Assembly (NCBI RefSeq): GCF_051124815.1
Contig: NZ_CP118489.1
Coordinates: 496,001-560,000, forward strand
DNA from: Azospirillum sp051124815
GTDB taxonomy: Bacteria > Pseudomonadota > Alphaproteobacteria > Azospirillales > Azospirillaceae
Length of the DNA stretch: 64,000 nucleotides
Reading direction: 5' to 3'
Position 1 is the stretch's first letter. Every line of letters begins with the position of its first letter. Below, piece by piece: positions 18,896-27,836 of the stretch. A program made the position numbers and the translations under genes. A model generated the notes under the pieces. That model made no database searches and was not told the origin of the DNA. It saw nothing but the letters and a program-made list of their open reading frames with translations.

Positions 18896-19305
18896 CCGTT
18901 GAGGGAACGTCTTCCTCTTACCCAAGGGGGCAGGTTCGCTCAGGAAGGGCTTGCTTCAGGGAGTGGGGGCCGCGTGCCACCGTCGTGATCGTGTAATCCT
19001 TGAATTCCGGAGCGAACCTGTCCAAGTTCGGGGAACCATGACACTGCCGCCCCGCCATATCCGTAACCTCCTGCGTGCAGGCCGCGTTCACGCAGGCTCG
19101 CCCGCCCCGGATCTGGTCGCCTGAGGCAAGGCTCCCGGACCGTCCGGGGCCAACATCATCTCCGAATCCAAGAGAGCCGCTCGAACCGCATCCATGCGGT
19201 CACGGGTTTATCACGTGCAACCGCTGCATGACCGATGAGGCGTCCACCGGGGGGCGCCGCCCGGCAGTCGGTTGTGCATGCCGAGAAAAGCGAAGGAAGA
19301 CCTCG
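18896..19305. other. Gene-free region before rnk
   Basis: About 410 bp. A 28-codon frame begins at 19038 but its ribosome site is too close to the ATG to be convincing. The frame of rnk stays open through part of this region without a coding look. I see no clear promoter or RNA structure. Confidence 0.4.
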
Positions 19306-19728
19306 ATGCGTCCCGCAGACCAGTTTCCGCCCATCGTGCTGACCGCCACCGACCATGACCGCCTCTCGGCTTTGGTGGAGGCCGTTTCCGAGAGGTTGCC
19401 CGATGTATACGCGTACCTCACGGTCGAACTGGAGCGCGCTGCGGTGATCGATGCCAGCGAACTCGTGACGACGGTGGTCACGATGGGCGCGCGCGTGGCG
19501 TTCCGGGACGAGGTAACCGGACAGGAGCGGACTGTCACCCTGGTTTATCCGGGTGATGCCGACCTCGCGGCCGGTCGGGTGTCGGTGCTGACCCCCATTG
19601 GCGCGGCCCTCATTGGCGTCGCGGAAGGACAGTCGATCACATGGTACACGCGCGATGGCGAGGCGAAGACCCTTACCGTTTTGGCCGTCGAGCCTCCCAT
19701 TGCGGACAGGGGCGCCGTCGCCGCATGA
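19306..19728 (+). CDS. rnk: Nucleoside diphosphate kinase regulator Rnk (GreA/GreB-like)
   Basis: A 140-residue protein. The N-terminal part (PPIVLTATDHDRLSALVE) is the Rnk-type helix pair, and the C-terminal part is the GreA/GreB FKBP-like fold with 'TLVYPGDADLAAGRVSVLTP' and 'IGAALIGVAEGQSITW'. Rnk proteins bind RNA polymerase near the secondary channel but lack the long Gre coiled coil needed for transcript cleavage. The ATG follows a GAAGGAAG site; in-frame sequence upstream has no conserved character. It stands alone. Confidence 0.9.
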   Translation: MRPADQFPPIVLTATDHDRLSALVEAVSERLPDVYAYLTVELERAAVIDASELVTTVVTMGARVAFRDEVTGQERTVTLVYPGDADLAAGRVSVLTPIGAALIGVAEGQSITWYTRDGEAKTLTVLAVEPPIADRGAVAA

Positions 19729-19875
19729 TCCGCGGTCGGACGAGCGACTGCATGCAAGACGCTTCACAACCGCTTCGTCGGCTGGGCGGCCATAGCCTCG
19801 CGACGTTCCTCCGGTTCGTGCCGTCCGATGGGAAACACGCCCTGCACCAAGGCCGCTGATCTTTCATGTTGCCTC

Positions 19876-21051
19876 TCACCCGAACAGATCCAGTTCCGGG
19901 TCCGGGGCGGTTTCCGGGTGGGTCAGGTCGGTGCAGCCGATGCCGATCAGGCGGAAGGCGCGGCCGTCCGCCTCGCGCTCCAAGAGGGCGAGGCCGGCGG
20001 CGAGGATCGCGTCGGCCGAGCGGGTCGGCTCCACCCGGCGGGAGCGGGTGAGCTGCTGGAAATCCTTGGTCTTCAGCTTCAGGACCACGCTGCGGCCAAG
20101 CAGCCCCTCGCGCTCCAGCCGGCGGGCGACCTTGTCGGCCAGCGGGCGCAGCTCCTGCGCCAGGGCGGGCAGGGTGGTGACGTCCCAGTCGAAGGTTTCC
20201 TCCGACGAGATGCTCTTGCTCGGCGACTCAGGATGCACCCGGCGGGAATCCTCGCCGCGGGCGTAGCTGTAGAGCACCCGGCCCATGGCGCCGTAGCGCT
20301 TGACCAGCCAATGCTCGTCCTTGTCCTGCAGATCGCCGACGCGGGTGATGCCGTCGGCGAACAGCTTGCGCTCCAGCGCCGGGCCGACGCCCCACAGGAT
20401 GGTGACCCGCTTGGGCGCCAGGAAGGCCGCTGCCTCCGCCCGGCCCAGCGCCGAGAAGCCGCGCGGCTTGTCGAGGTCGGACGCGATCTTCGCCAGCAGC
20501 TTGTTGTAGCTGAGGCCGATGGAGGCGGTGATGCGCAGCTCGCTCTCGAACCGGCGGACGATCTCCACCAGCGCCTGGGCCGGGCTGATGCTGAGACGGT
20601 CCTCGACGCCGGCGAGGTCGAGATAGGCCTCGTCGATGCTGATCGGCTCGACCAGGGGGGTGAAGGCCTCCATGATCTCGCGGGCGCGATGGCCGACTTC
20701 CTTATACTTGGCGATGTTGGGGCGGATGATGGTGGCGTCGGGGCAGCGGTCCAGCGCCTCGCGGATCGTCATGGCGGAGCGCACGCCCGATATGCGCGCG
20801 ACATAGCAGCAGGCGGCGACCACCCCGCGATGGTCGTCGCCGCCGACGATCACCGGGCGGCTCGCCAGCTCCGGCCGGTCGCGCTTCTCCACGGTGGCAT
20901 AGAAGCTGTCGCAGTCGATGTGGCCGATGGACAGGCTGTGCAGCTCCGCATGGCGGAACAGCCGCCGGCTGCCGCATTTCGGGCAGCGCGTCACTTCCCC
21001 CGGCAGGGCGGCGGCGCAGTCGCGGCAGACGCTGTGCGGGGGCGCGGTCAT
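19876..21051 (-). CDS. dinB: DNA polymerase IV (Y family) with N-terminal zinc-ribbon-like extension
   Basis: A 391-residue error-prone polymerase for translesion synthesis. The metal-binding acidic residues lie in 'HIDCDSFYATVEKR' and 'ISIDEAYLD', followed by the thumb helix-hairpin-helix ('LWGVGPALERKLFADGI') and little-finger domain. The C-terminus ends in 'LDLFG', resembling the sliding-clamp binding tail. Residues 1-35 form an extra segment with two CxxC pairs (Cys9/12 and Cys23/26), a probable zinc ribbon absent from E. coli DinB. I found no GTTC-N7-GTTC LexA box of the alphaproteobacterial type upstream, so SOS control is uncertain. Confidence 0.93.
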   Translation of the reverse strand: MTAPPHSVCRDCAAALPGEVTRCPKCGSRRLFRHAELHSLSIGHIDCDSFYATVEKRDRPELASRPVIVGGDDHRGVVAACCYVARISGVRSAMTIREALDRCPDATIIRPNIAKYKEVGHRAREIMEAFTPLVEPISIDEAYLDLAGVEDRLSISPAQALVEIVRRFESELRITASIGLSYNKLLAKIASDLDKPRGFSALGRAEAAAFLAPKRVTILWGVGPALERKLFADGITRVGDLQDKDEHWLVKRYGAMGRVLYSYARGEDSRRVHPESPSKSISSEETFDWDVTTLPALAQELRPLADKVARRLEREGLLGRSVVLKLKTKDFQQLTRSRRVEPTRSADAILAAGLALLEREADGRAFRLIGIGCTDLTHPETAPDPELDLFG

Positions 21052-21423
21052 CGTGGCGGCAGCTTAGCAAAGGGGCGCGCGAACCGCCAGCTTATGCGTA
21101 CAAAGGAAGAACAGAGTGTCTTGTCAGGGGCCGATTGGAGCTGTTGAAAAGGCATGTATCTCCGGCGCAGCGATTGCTGCGGAATTATCTGGCATCCACA
21201 CCAGCCCGAGCCGGGGTGGGTATTTTGGCTGGTTTGCGACACCTCGGAACCTCGAGTGACTGCTGGCGCTGGGGGACGGGCAATGTTTTGGCCGGTGCCT
21301 CCAGCGCCAGCAGTCACTTTTTGTGTACAAACTATAAGCAGTTCGCACGCAACGCGTGATAACTTGATTTTATATCGAGATTTGTGCACATTACTGAAGT
21401 CGTTCATCGCCCATGGATTCGTC
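21052..21423. other. Region between dinB and the low-GC gene pair
   Basis: About 370 bp in which composition falls from that of the flanking genes to a clearly AT-richer one. It holds the perfect 18-bp inverted repeat listed next, then about 100 bp of AT-rich DNA that must carry the promoter of the gene pair. No gene is supported. Confidence 0.5.
21255..21318. repeat. Perfect 18-bp inverted repeat followed by a T-run
   Basis: AGTGACTGCTGGCGCTGG (21255-21272) is exactly complementary to CCAGCGCCAGCAGTCACT (21301-21318), separated by 28 bases. Five T residues overlap and follow the right arm on the + strand, as in a Rho-independent terminator, although the loop is long. It lies at the left edge of the low-GC islet, so it could be a terminator isolating the islet or the end of a small mobile unit. 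Confidence 0.7.
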
Positions 21424-22119
21424 ATGGATTACCGTCAGCGCATGCGGGCCATCGTACTTCGCGTCATTGCAGAGGATACAAACATCGAGTTTTGGCAAAA
21501 GCTCAAGCAGAGTGCGATAGCTATATATCCGGATTCGTTCGAGACATCAGCAAATGATGTTCGGGTCATGCCTACCCGTGCCCGCTTTAGGATTCAAGAT
21601 GACAGGCACACCTTCATGGATAAGGCCATGTTCGATGCTGCTACGGCATCTGGTATGCTGCCTGTCGATGAATTAAATCGCCAAAACAGGTGGAGATACA
21701 CTTTTATCCGCTCTGGAAGAATAACGATGACCCAGAAGCGAATAAAAGACGAAGACGCAATGGCGACACCCTCCAGTTTCCGTCGCCTCCTTGCGCTCCC
21801 CAATGAATTAGCCCGACAAATGACACTTGGACTCCCAGGTGATGTGAATGCAATAACTCCGAGCTACCTGAACGGGGTTATCGTGCACGGCCCAATCGAT
21901 CCGGCTGCTAGTAGCGAGGGATTCAAGCGACTCGGGTTCATCAAGTTCGCTGTCCCCGACAGGCACTTTACGGAGTGGGCAGCCACGTTGGGTGTTGACG
22001 AAATCATTGTCGAAATGCAGAATCAAGCAAAGCGCGCGAGCCGGGGCGGAAAATCCGACCGCCGGACGCCGACTTGGAAGCCGAACGAAAAGCGGGACGA
22101 GGACAAGAAAGAGCCATGA
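21424..22119 (+). CDS. Unknown protein coupled to an XRE-ImmA/IrrE gene
   Basis: A 231-residue soluble protein with no family I recognise. The N-terminal half is mixed alpha/beta. The middle contains 'MATPSSFRRLLALPNELARQ', and the last 35 residues are a highly charged Lys/Arg/Asp/Glu tail. Codon use is far less G/C-biased than in neighbouring genes, marking recent acquisition. Its stop overlaps the next gene's start as ATGA, so the two are translated together. Partners of ImmA/IrrE proteases are often their substrates, toxins or regulators; a toxin-antitoxin or defence role is an inference. The ATG at 21424 was chosen because the frame upstream lacks coding character. Confidence 0.75.
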   Translation: MDYRQRMRAIVLRVIAEDTNIEFWQKLKQSAIAIYPDSFETSANDVRVMPTRARFRIQDDRHTFMDKAMFDAATASGMLPVDELNRQNRWRYTFIRSGRITMTQKRIKDEDAMATPSSFRRLLALPNELARQMTLGLPGDVNAITPSYLNGVIVHGPIDPAASSEGFKRLGFIKFAVPDRHFTEWAATLGVDEIIVEMQNQAKRASRGGKSDRRTPTWKPNEKRDEDKKEP

Positions 22120-23330
22120 AGGCCGGGACGCCAGGGTTTGTCGGAAATCGCCTAACGGAGGCAAGGGAAGCGCGTGGCCTTACGGCCGCTTCCCTGGCTG
22201 AGCTTGTGGGCGTGTCGCCTCAGGCTATAGCGAACTATGAGGGCGACGTGAACTCGCCTCGCCCTGATGTCATGGCAGCCATCTCGACCCGCCTAAATTT
22301 CCCGATATCTTATTTTCTCCGCCCAGCCAATGGCTGTGAGAAGGCGCCTATCTTTTGGCGTTCTAATGCATCTGCGGTAAAGATCGGGCGACTTAAAGCC
22401 GAAAAGCGATTGATTTGGATGCGGGAAGCTGTTGAGTATCTTGGAAGGTACTTTGATTTTCCAGCCGTCGATCTTCCTGACGTTAAGGTTCCGGATGATT
22501 TCCGCGCGCTCAACTCATCGTTTATTGAGGCGGTGGCGCTGTCGTGCCGGAAGTACTTCGGACTAGGGCTAGCCCCCATTCCGGATGTTGTGGAAGAGTT
22601 GGAAGCGCATGGTGTATTCGTATCGCGCATTTCAATTGAATTTGAAGGACTGGATGCATTTTCATATTGGTCTGTTGATGAAGGACGACCTTATGTTGTT
22701 CTTGGAGCAGACAAAGCCAGTGCCGTGCGGTCTCGTTTTGATGCTGCTCATGAGTTGGCTCATTTGATTCTGCACCGTGGTGTGGACCAAAAGCGGGTGA
22801 ATTCGCCCGCTGATTGGAAGCTCCTTGAGACGCAAGCTCATAGATTCGCGAGCGCCTTCCTTTTGCCTGAAGAGGCTTTTGTTCATGAATTGTGGGCGCC
22901 AAGCCTTGATGGGTTCCTTAGCATTAAGCAACGCTGGGGCGTATCCATTGCCGCGATGATAAAGCGCAGTTCCGATTTGGGTATGCTGAGCGACGAGCAA
23001 GCTCGTCGCATGTGGATAAACTACAATAGACGTGGCTGGCGCTTATCTGAACCTCTTGATGATTCCAATTCCATTCCGACTGAAATACCGCAGCTCTTGC
23101 GTCGAAGTTTTAATATGCTGATTTCTGAAAAGGTTGTTAGGCGTGAGCAGATTGCTAGCATTTTGCATCTGCCGCCCAACGACTTGGAGGAAATTCTGGC
23201 GCTGCCGAATGGTTTCTTGTCAGGCCATGATGCAGAGATTCGTGCTCTGCCGAAATTTCGGCAGAATCATGGCGGCCCTGTTCATGGCGGAGGCTCCGTT
23301 GTAGCCTTCTCTGGGCGCGGGAAGCGTTGA
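22116..23330 (+). CDS. XRE-family HTH protein with ImmA/IrrE metallopeptidase domain
   Basis: A 404-residue protein. Residues about 8-65 form an XRE helix-turn-helix ('LTEAREARGLTAASLAELVG', then 'SPQAIANYE'). Residues about 150-300 form an ImmA/IrrE zinc peptidase with the HExxH motif at 212-216 (HELAH) and the following 'HRFASAFLLPEEAF' block typical of the family. The remainder, about 300-404, ends in a Gly/His-rich tail. Such proteins are sensors that cleave repressors or partner proteins (ImmA/ImmR in ICEBs1, IrrE/DdrO in Deinococcus). The composition is low in GC: a typical 60-base line (22621-22680) has 22 G or C. Probably autoregulated through its HTH domain. Confidence 0.9.
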   Translation: MKAGTPGFVGNRLTEAREARGLTAASLAELVGVSPQAIANYEGDVNSPRPDVMAAISTRLNFPISYFLRPANGCEKAPIFWRSNASAVKIGRLKAEKRLIWMREAVEYLGRYFDFPAVDLPDVKVPDDFRALNSSFIEAVALSCRKYFGLGLAPIPDVVEELEAHGVFVSRISIEFEGLDAFSYWSVDEGRPYVVLGADKASAVRSRFDAAHELAHLILHRGVDQKRVNSPADWKLLETQAHRFASAFLLPEEAFVHELWAPSLDGFLSIKQRWGVSIAAMIKRSSDLGMLSDEQARRMWINYNRRGWRLSEPLDDSNSIPTEIPQLLRRSFNMLISEKVVRREQIASILHLPPNDLEEILALPNGFLSGHDAEIRALPKFRQNHGGPVHGGGSVVAFSGRGKR

Positions 23331-23465
23331 ACCACCCGCACTATTCAAGGGCCAGCGAGAGGCTGAGCCGAGCGCCCTCCGCGACTGATGCATCGGTAGC
23401 CAAGGACATGTAAATAAGAGCGATAAGGACGGTGGATGCGAGTCGAGAAATCTTCATAGAAGAAC

Positions 23466-23494
23466 CCCGTTAGATAAAACCAGCGTCTAACGGG
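23466..23494. terminator. Perfect 9-bp hairpin between convergent genes
   Basis: CCCGTTAGA and TCTAACGGG flank an 11-base loop. It lies between the XRE-ImmA/IrrE gene and the convergent response regulator and marks the right edge of the low-GC islet. It could terminate transcription in both directions. Confidence 0.5.
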
Positions 23495-23532
23495 ATTAAA
23501 CCTCCTTATTAAGCCGTTTCGAGGTTAGTCCT

Positions 23533-24213
23533 TTACCGCAGCACATCCCCACCCACCGCCAGCCGGCCGGCGACGACGGCGGCCTGGGTGCGGCTGACCA
23601 CGTTCAGTTTGCGCAGGATGCTGGAGACGTGAACCTTCACCGTCTGCTCCGACACGTTCAACTCACCGGCGATCTGCTTGTTCAGCTTGCCGTCGACGAT
23701 CATCGTCAGGATGCGCAGCTGCTGCGGCGACAGCGAGGCGAAGCGGCGGGCGGCGTCGGCCTCGTCGGCTTCCGTCGAGGCGGCGGACAGCGGCGGCGCC
23801 CAGGTCTCGCCAGACAGGATGGCGCGGATGGCGTCGGCCATCGCCGGCATCGACAGCGATTTGGGGATGTAGCCCGAAGCGCCATAGGCGAGCGCCCGGC
23901 GGATGGTGTCGGAGTCCTGCAGGGCCGACAGGATGGCGACCGGCACGGTCGGGTGGTGGGCCAGCATCAGGAACAGGCCGGCGAAGCCGTTGGTGCCGGG
24001 CATGTTGAGGTCGAGAAGCACGAGGTCGATGTCGTCCGGTTGCCGTCCCACCGCGGTCATCACCGAGTCGAGGTCCGGGCATTCGATCACCCGCACCTCC
24101 GGCATCGCCTTGCCCAGTGCGTCGCGCAAGGCGGCCTGGACCAGCGGATGGTCGTCGCCGATGACGATTGTCGTCTCTTTTACCGCCGCGCCCGCTGCGC
24201 TGTCCTCGCCCAT
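23533..24213 (-). CDS. LuxR/NarL-type response regulator, CrbR/ErdR-like
   Basis: A 226-residue regulator with an N-terminal receiver (phosphoacceptor Asp68 in 'DLVLLDLNMPG', acidic pair near residue 20 in 'IGDDHPL', Lys in 'GYIPKSLS') and a C-terminal LuxR helix-turn-helix ('LSPQQLRILTMIVDGKLNKQ' onward). The sequence is close to what I recall of ErdR/CrbR, which activates acetyl-CoA synthetase genes in Pseudomonas and Vibrio. It lies 53 bases downstream of an SSF-type hybrid kinase of the kind that partners CrbR, so the two probably form one acetate/short-chain-acid response system. Confidence 0.88.
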   Translation of the reverse strand: MGEDSAAGAAVKETTIVIGDDHPLVQAALRDALGKAMPEVRVIECPDLDSVMTAVGRQPDDIDLVLLDLNMPGTNGFAGLFLMLAHHPTVPVAILSALQDSDTIRRALAYGASGYIPKSLSMPAMADAIRAILSGETWAPPLSAASTEADEADAARRFASLSPQQLRILTMIVDGKLNKQIAGELNVSEQTVKVHVSSILRKLNVVSRTQAAVVAGRLAVGGDVLR

Positions 24214-24266
24214 GGCTTCCGCACTCCCCCCAATTGCGGCCGCCCGGCTTTTGTCCGGTTCCGGCC

Positions 24267-27200
24267 TTACCGTTCGGCCACGGCCGCCGTCTGCAGCGCC
24301 GCCCCGTTCAGGAAGCGGCGCAGCGACGCCGGCTTCACCGGTTTGTAGAGCACGCCGCAGCCGCAACGCTCCGCCTCGGCCCGCACCGCTTCGGAACGGT
24401 CGGCGGTCAGCAGCAGCCCCTTGACCGGACGGTCCCACAATTCCCGCAACCGCTCCAGAACCGCAAGCCCCGTCTGCCCACCCCCGACGTGATAATCGAC
24501 GCAGACCACATCGGGAAGTGCCCCGTCGAAGGGAGCCAGCGCCGCCAGCGCCCCGCGGACGTCCGACGCCGTCGCCACCCGGCAGCCCCATTGGCCGAGC
24601 AGGGCGCGCAAGCCCGCCAGGATCGGCTCCTCGTTGTCGATGCACAGGACCAGCAGCCCGGCCGACAGGGCAGCGGGGGTGGAGACCGGGCGGTCGACCG
24701 GCGTGGCGCGGGCCTGCTCCATCGGCACCTCCACCGCGAAGCCGGTGCCGCGCCCGACGGTGGAGCGCAGGCTGACGGGGTGGCCGAGCAGCCGGGCGAT
24801 GCGGTCGACGATGGCGAGGCCGAGGCCCAGACCCTTGTCGGCGGGATTGCCGCCGCCGTTCTCCCCGCCCAGCCGGCGGAACTCCTCGAACACCTCGCGG
24901 CGCTTGGCCTCGGGGATGCCGGGACCGGTGTCCCACACCTCGATGCGCAGGCGGTCGCCGTTAATGGGGTCGCGGCGGCGCCGGCAGCCGAGCAGCACCC
25001 GGCCCTTGGGGGTGTAGCGGATGGCGTTGGACAGGAAATTCTGCAAAACCCGGCGCAGAAGCTGCGGGTCGGAGCGCACCACCGCGCCGCAGCTCACCAC
25101 TTTCAGAGTCAGGCCGCGCTCCTGCGCCAGGGCGGAGAACTCCACCCCCAGCCCGCCCAGCAGTTCGTCGATGGCGAAACTGCGCTTCTGCACCCGGACA
25201 TTGCCGGCATCCAGCGAGGAGATGTCGAGCAGCCCGCCCAGCAGCATCTCGGTCGAGCGCAGGGAGGCGGCGGCGTTGTCGATCATGCCGCATTCGGCCG
25301 TCCGCTGGTCGGGCGTCGGCAGGGGGCCGCGCATGCTCTCCTCCAGCGCCGAGACGAACAGGCGGGCGGCGTTCAGCGGCTGCAGAAGGTCATGGCTGGC
25401 GGCGGCGAGGAAGCGGGTCTTGCTGGCGTTGGCCGCCTCGGCCTCCGCCTTGGCCTGCTGCAGGGCGTCGGTGCGCTCCCGCACGCGGTGCTCCAGGCTT
25501 TCGTTGGCCTCGCGCAGCGCCTCGGCGGCGCGGTAGCGCTCGGTCACGTCGGTGTAGGTGGAGACGTAGCCGCCTTCGGGCAGCGGGTTGGCGACGATCT
25601 CCAGCACCGTGCCGTCGGGGCGCCGCCGCTCGTAGCGGTAGGGCCATTGCTGGTTGGCGGGGTCGCGGTTGGTCAGCAGCGCCTTCATGTCGTGGGCGCT
25701 GTATTCACCGCGCCGCTCGTTGAAGCGGATCAGGTCGGCGAAGGGCACGCCCACCCGCACCATGTCGGCCGGCAGGTCGAGCAGTTCCAGATAGCGGTGG
25801 TTCCAGGCGGCGATGCGGTGGTCGGCGTCGATCACGCAGATGCCCTGACCGATGTTCTCCAGCGTCGCCTGCAGAAGCTTGCGGTTGAAGCGCAGGGCCT
25901 CCGACGCCTCGTCCAGCATCGCCATGGCGTCGCCGCGCGACAGCGAGCGGCCCTGCAGCGAGGCGGCCATCACCACCCGCGCCGACGCGGCACCGATGGC
26001 ACCGGCGATCAGCGTCTCGGTAAAGCGGACGGCGTCGAGGTCGGCCGGGCCGGCCTCGCCTTTGCGGCCGGCGGAGTTGAGGAGGCCGCCTCTGGCGGCG
26101 TATGCGTCGAAGGCGGCGTTGCCGCGTTCCGCCCCGACGAAGCGGATGGCGAGCGCGCGCAGGTCGGCCAGCTTGGCGAGCGCCTGGGGGGTGTCGTCCT
26201 CGTCGCGGTCGGCGGTGGCGGTGGTGTAGAAGACGGCCTGGGTGCGCTCCACCGCGCTGGGGCGGGCCAGCAGCGATCCGGCGACGAAGGCGATCAGGTT
26301 GGCCAGCAGGCTCCACAGGCTGGCGTGGGAAATGGGGTCCAGCCCCCCGATCCCGAACAGCGCCTGCGGGCGCAGCCAGCCGATGCCCCAGGGGCCGAAC
26401 TCCAGGAAATCGGCGGACACCGGGATGATGCCGCCCATCGACGGCACCAGCAGCGTGTAGACCCACAGCAGGAAGCCGGCGCTCAAGCCCGCCAGCGCCC
26501 CCACCCGGTTGGCGCGCGGCCAGTAGAGACCGCCGAAATAGGCCGGCCCGAACTGCGCCACCGCGACGAAGGACAACAGGCCGATGACGGTCAGCGGGTA
26601 ATCGCGGTCGACCAGCCGGTGCATGACATAGGCCAGCAGCAGGATGCCCAGCACCGACAGCCGCCGCACCAGCAGCAGCGTGCCGACCATGTCGCGCCGG
26701 CCGACGCGGGCGGCGAAGCGCGGGCGGCTGAGCAGCAGCGGCATCACCACGTCGTTGCACAGCATGGTGCTGAGCGACACCGCCGCGACGATGACCATGC
26801 CGGTCGCCGCCGACAGGCCGCCGATGAAGGACAGCAGGCTGAAGCCGCTCGCTCCCGCCGCGATGGGCAGGGTGATCATGAAGGTGTCGGGGTTGATCCC
26901 GCCTTCCCCGAAGGTTACCAGCCCAGCCACCGCGATGGGGATCATCAGGGCGCTGAGCGCCAGCAGGTATGTGGGGTACATCCAGGCGGCGGCGCGCAGA
27001 TGGCGGGGGCTGTCATTCTCCACCGTCATCACATGGTACATCTGCGGCAGGCAGAGGAAGGCGATGATCGAGATCGCCGTGTTCGACCACCATGTCGGGT
27101 CGGTGAAGTCGGGCGACAGCAGCGGGTCGGCCTGCGGCCGGGCGATCAGGTCGGTGTAACCGTCGAACATGCCCCAGACGATGAAGGCCGCCACCGCCAG

Positions 27201-27836
27201 GAAGACGGTCAGCTTCACCAGACTTTCGAAGGCGATGGCCAGCATCAGGCCGCGGTGATGCTCGCTGGCGTTGATGTGGCGGACGCCGAACAGGATGGTG
27301 AAGACCGCCATCGACAGCGCCACCGCGAAGGCGGTGTCGCCCCAGATCGGCGGCGGCAGGGCGGCCGGCGCCGCCAGCGAGGGCGCGGTCAGAACGTCGA
27401 AGCTGGCGGCCACCGCCTTCAGTTGCAAGGCGATGTAGGGCAGCACGCCGACAAGCGCGGTCAGCGTCACCAGCGCCGCCACCGCCTGGCTCTTTCCATA
27501 GCGGGCGCCGATGAAGTCGGCGATGGAGGTGACGTTCTGCGCCTTGGTGATGGCGATGGTCTTGGTCAGCACCGGCCGCGCCGCCAGCAGCAGGATCATC
27601 GGCGCCAGATAGATCGGCAGGAAATCGAAGCCGCTGGCCGACGCCCGCCCGACCGAGCCGTAGAAGCTCCAGCTGGTGTTGTAGATGCACAGAGTCAGCG
27701 CATAGAGGATGCCGGCCGTCCGCGGCGAGGCCGACAGCAGCCCACCCCCGGCGGTGCGGCGGTCGCCCCACCAGGCGATGGCGAACAGCACCCCCAGATA
27801 GGCCGCCGAAACGGCCAGCACCAGCCAACTCTGCAC
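24267..27836 (-). CDS. SSF-transporter-type hybrid histidine kinase, CrbS/MxtR-like
   Basis: An 1189-residue membrane kinase. Residues 1 to about 520 are a sodium:solute symporter-like domain with about 13 helices ('NTSWSFYGSVGRASASG' is the family start). Next come a linker, a PAS domain (about 660-770, 'IGQGICVIDADHRIAAWNH'), a HisKA box with His815 ('AAASHDLLQPLNAARL'), an HATPase with 'NFLSNAIRYT' and 'GLGLGLAIV', and a C-terminal receiver with Asp1114. The GTG start follows an AGAGG site; the longer in-frame extension has no membrane character. This is the architecture of CrbS/MxtR and resembles CbrA. It probably senses flux of a carboxylate such as acetate and acts on the LuxR regulator beside it. 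Confidence 0.9.
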   Translation of the reverse strand: MQSWLVLAVSAAYLGVLFAIAWWGDRRTAGGGLLSASPRTAGILYALTLCIYNTSWSFYGSVGRASASGFDFLPIYLAPMILLLAARPVLTKTIAITKAQNVTSIADFIGARYGKSQAVAALVTLTALVGVLPYIALQLKAVAASFDVLTAPSLAAPAALPPPIWGDTAFAVALSMAVFTILFGVRHINASEHHRGLMLAIAFESLVKLTVFLAVAAFIVWGMFDGYTDLIARPQADPLLSPDFTDPTWWSNTAISIIAFLCLPQMYHVMTVENDSPRHLRAAAWMYPTYLLALSALMIPIAVAGLVTFGEGGINPDTFMITLPIAAGASGFSLLSFIGGLSAATGMVIVAAVSLSTMLCNDVVMPLLLSRPRFAARVGRRDMVGTLLLVRRLSVLGILLLAYVMHRLVDRDYPLTVIGLLSFVAVAQFGPAYFGGLYWPRANRVGALAGLSAGFLLWVYTLLVPSMGGIIPVSADFLEFGPWGIGWLRPQALFGIGGLDPISHASLWSLLANLIAFVAGSLLARPSAVERTQAVFYTTATADRDEDDTPQALAKLADLRALAIRFVGAERGNAAFDAYAARGGLLNSAGRKGEAGPADLDAVRFTETLIAGAIGAASARVVMAASLQGRSLSRGDAMAMLDEASEALRFNRKLLQATLENIGQGICVIDADHRIAAWNHRYLELLDLPADMVRVGVPFADLIRFNERRGEYSAHDMKALLTNRDPANQQWPYRYERRRPDGTVLEIVANPLPEGGYVSTYTDVTERYRAAEALREANESLEHRVRERTDALQQAKAEAEAANASKTRFLAAASHDLLQPLNAARLFVSALEESMRGPLPTPDQRTAECGMIDNAAASLRSTEMLLGGLLDISSLDAGNVRVQKRSFAIDELLGGLGVEFSALAQERGLTLKVVSCGAVVRSDPQLLRRVLQNFLSNAIRYTPKGRVLLGCRRRRDPINGDRLRIEVWDTGPGIPEAKRREVFEEFRRLGGENGGGNPADKGLGLGLAIVDRIARLLGHPVSLRSTVGRGTGFAVEVPMEQARATPVDRPVSTPAALSAGLLVLCIDNEEPILAGLRALLGQWGCRVATASDVRGALAALAPFDGALPDVVCVDYHVGGGQTGLAVLERLRELWDRPVKGLLLTADRSEAVRAEAERCGCGVLYKPVKPASLRRFLNGAALQTAAVAER

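Noticed and set aside
19038..19124. A 28-codon frame before rnk, considered as a leader peptide
   Set aside because: The only purine-rich stretch is too close to its ATG, and there is no attenuator-like structure after it.
21052..21180. Looked for a LexA box (GTTC-N7-GTTC) upstream of dinB
   Set aside because: GAAC and GTTC words occur, but none with the required seven-base spacing.
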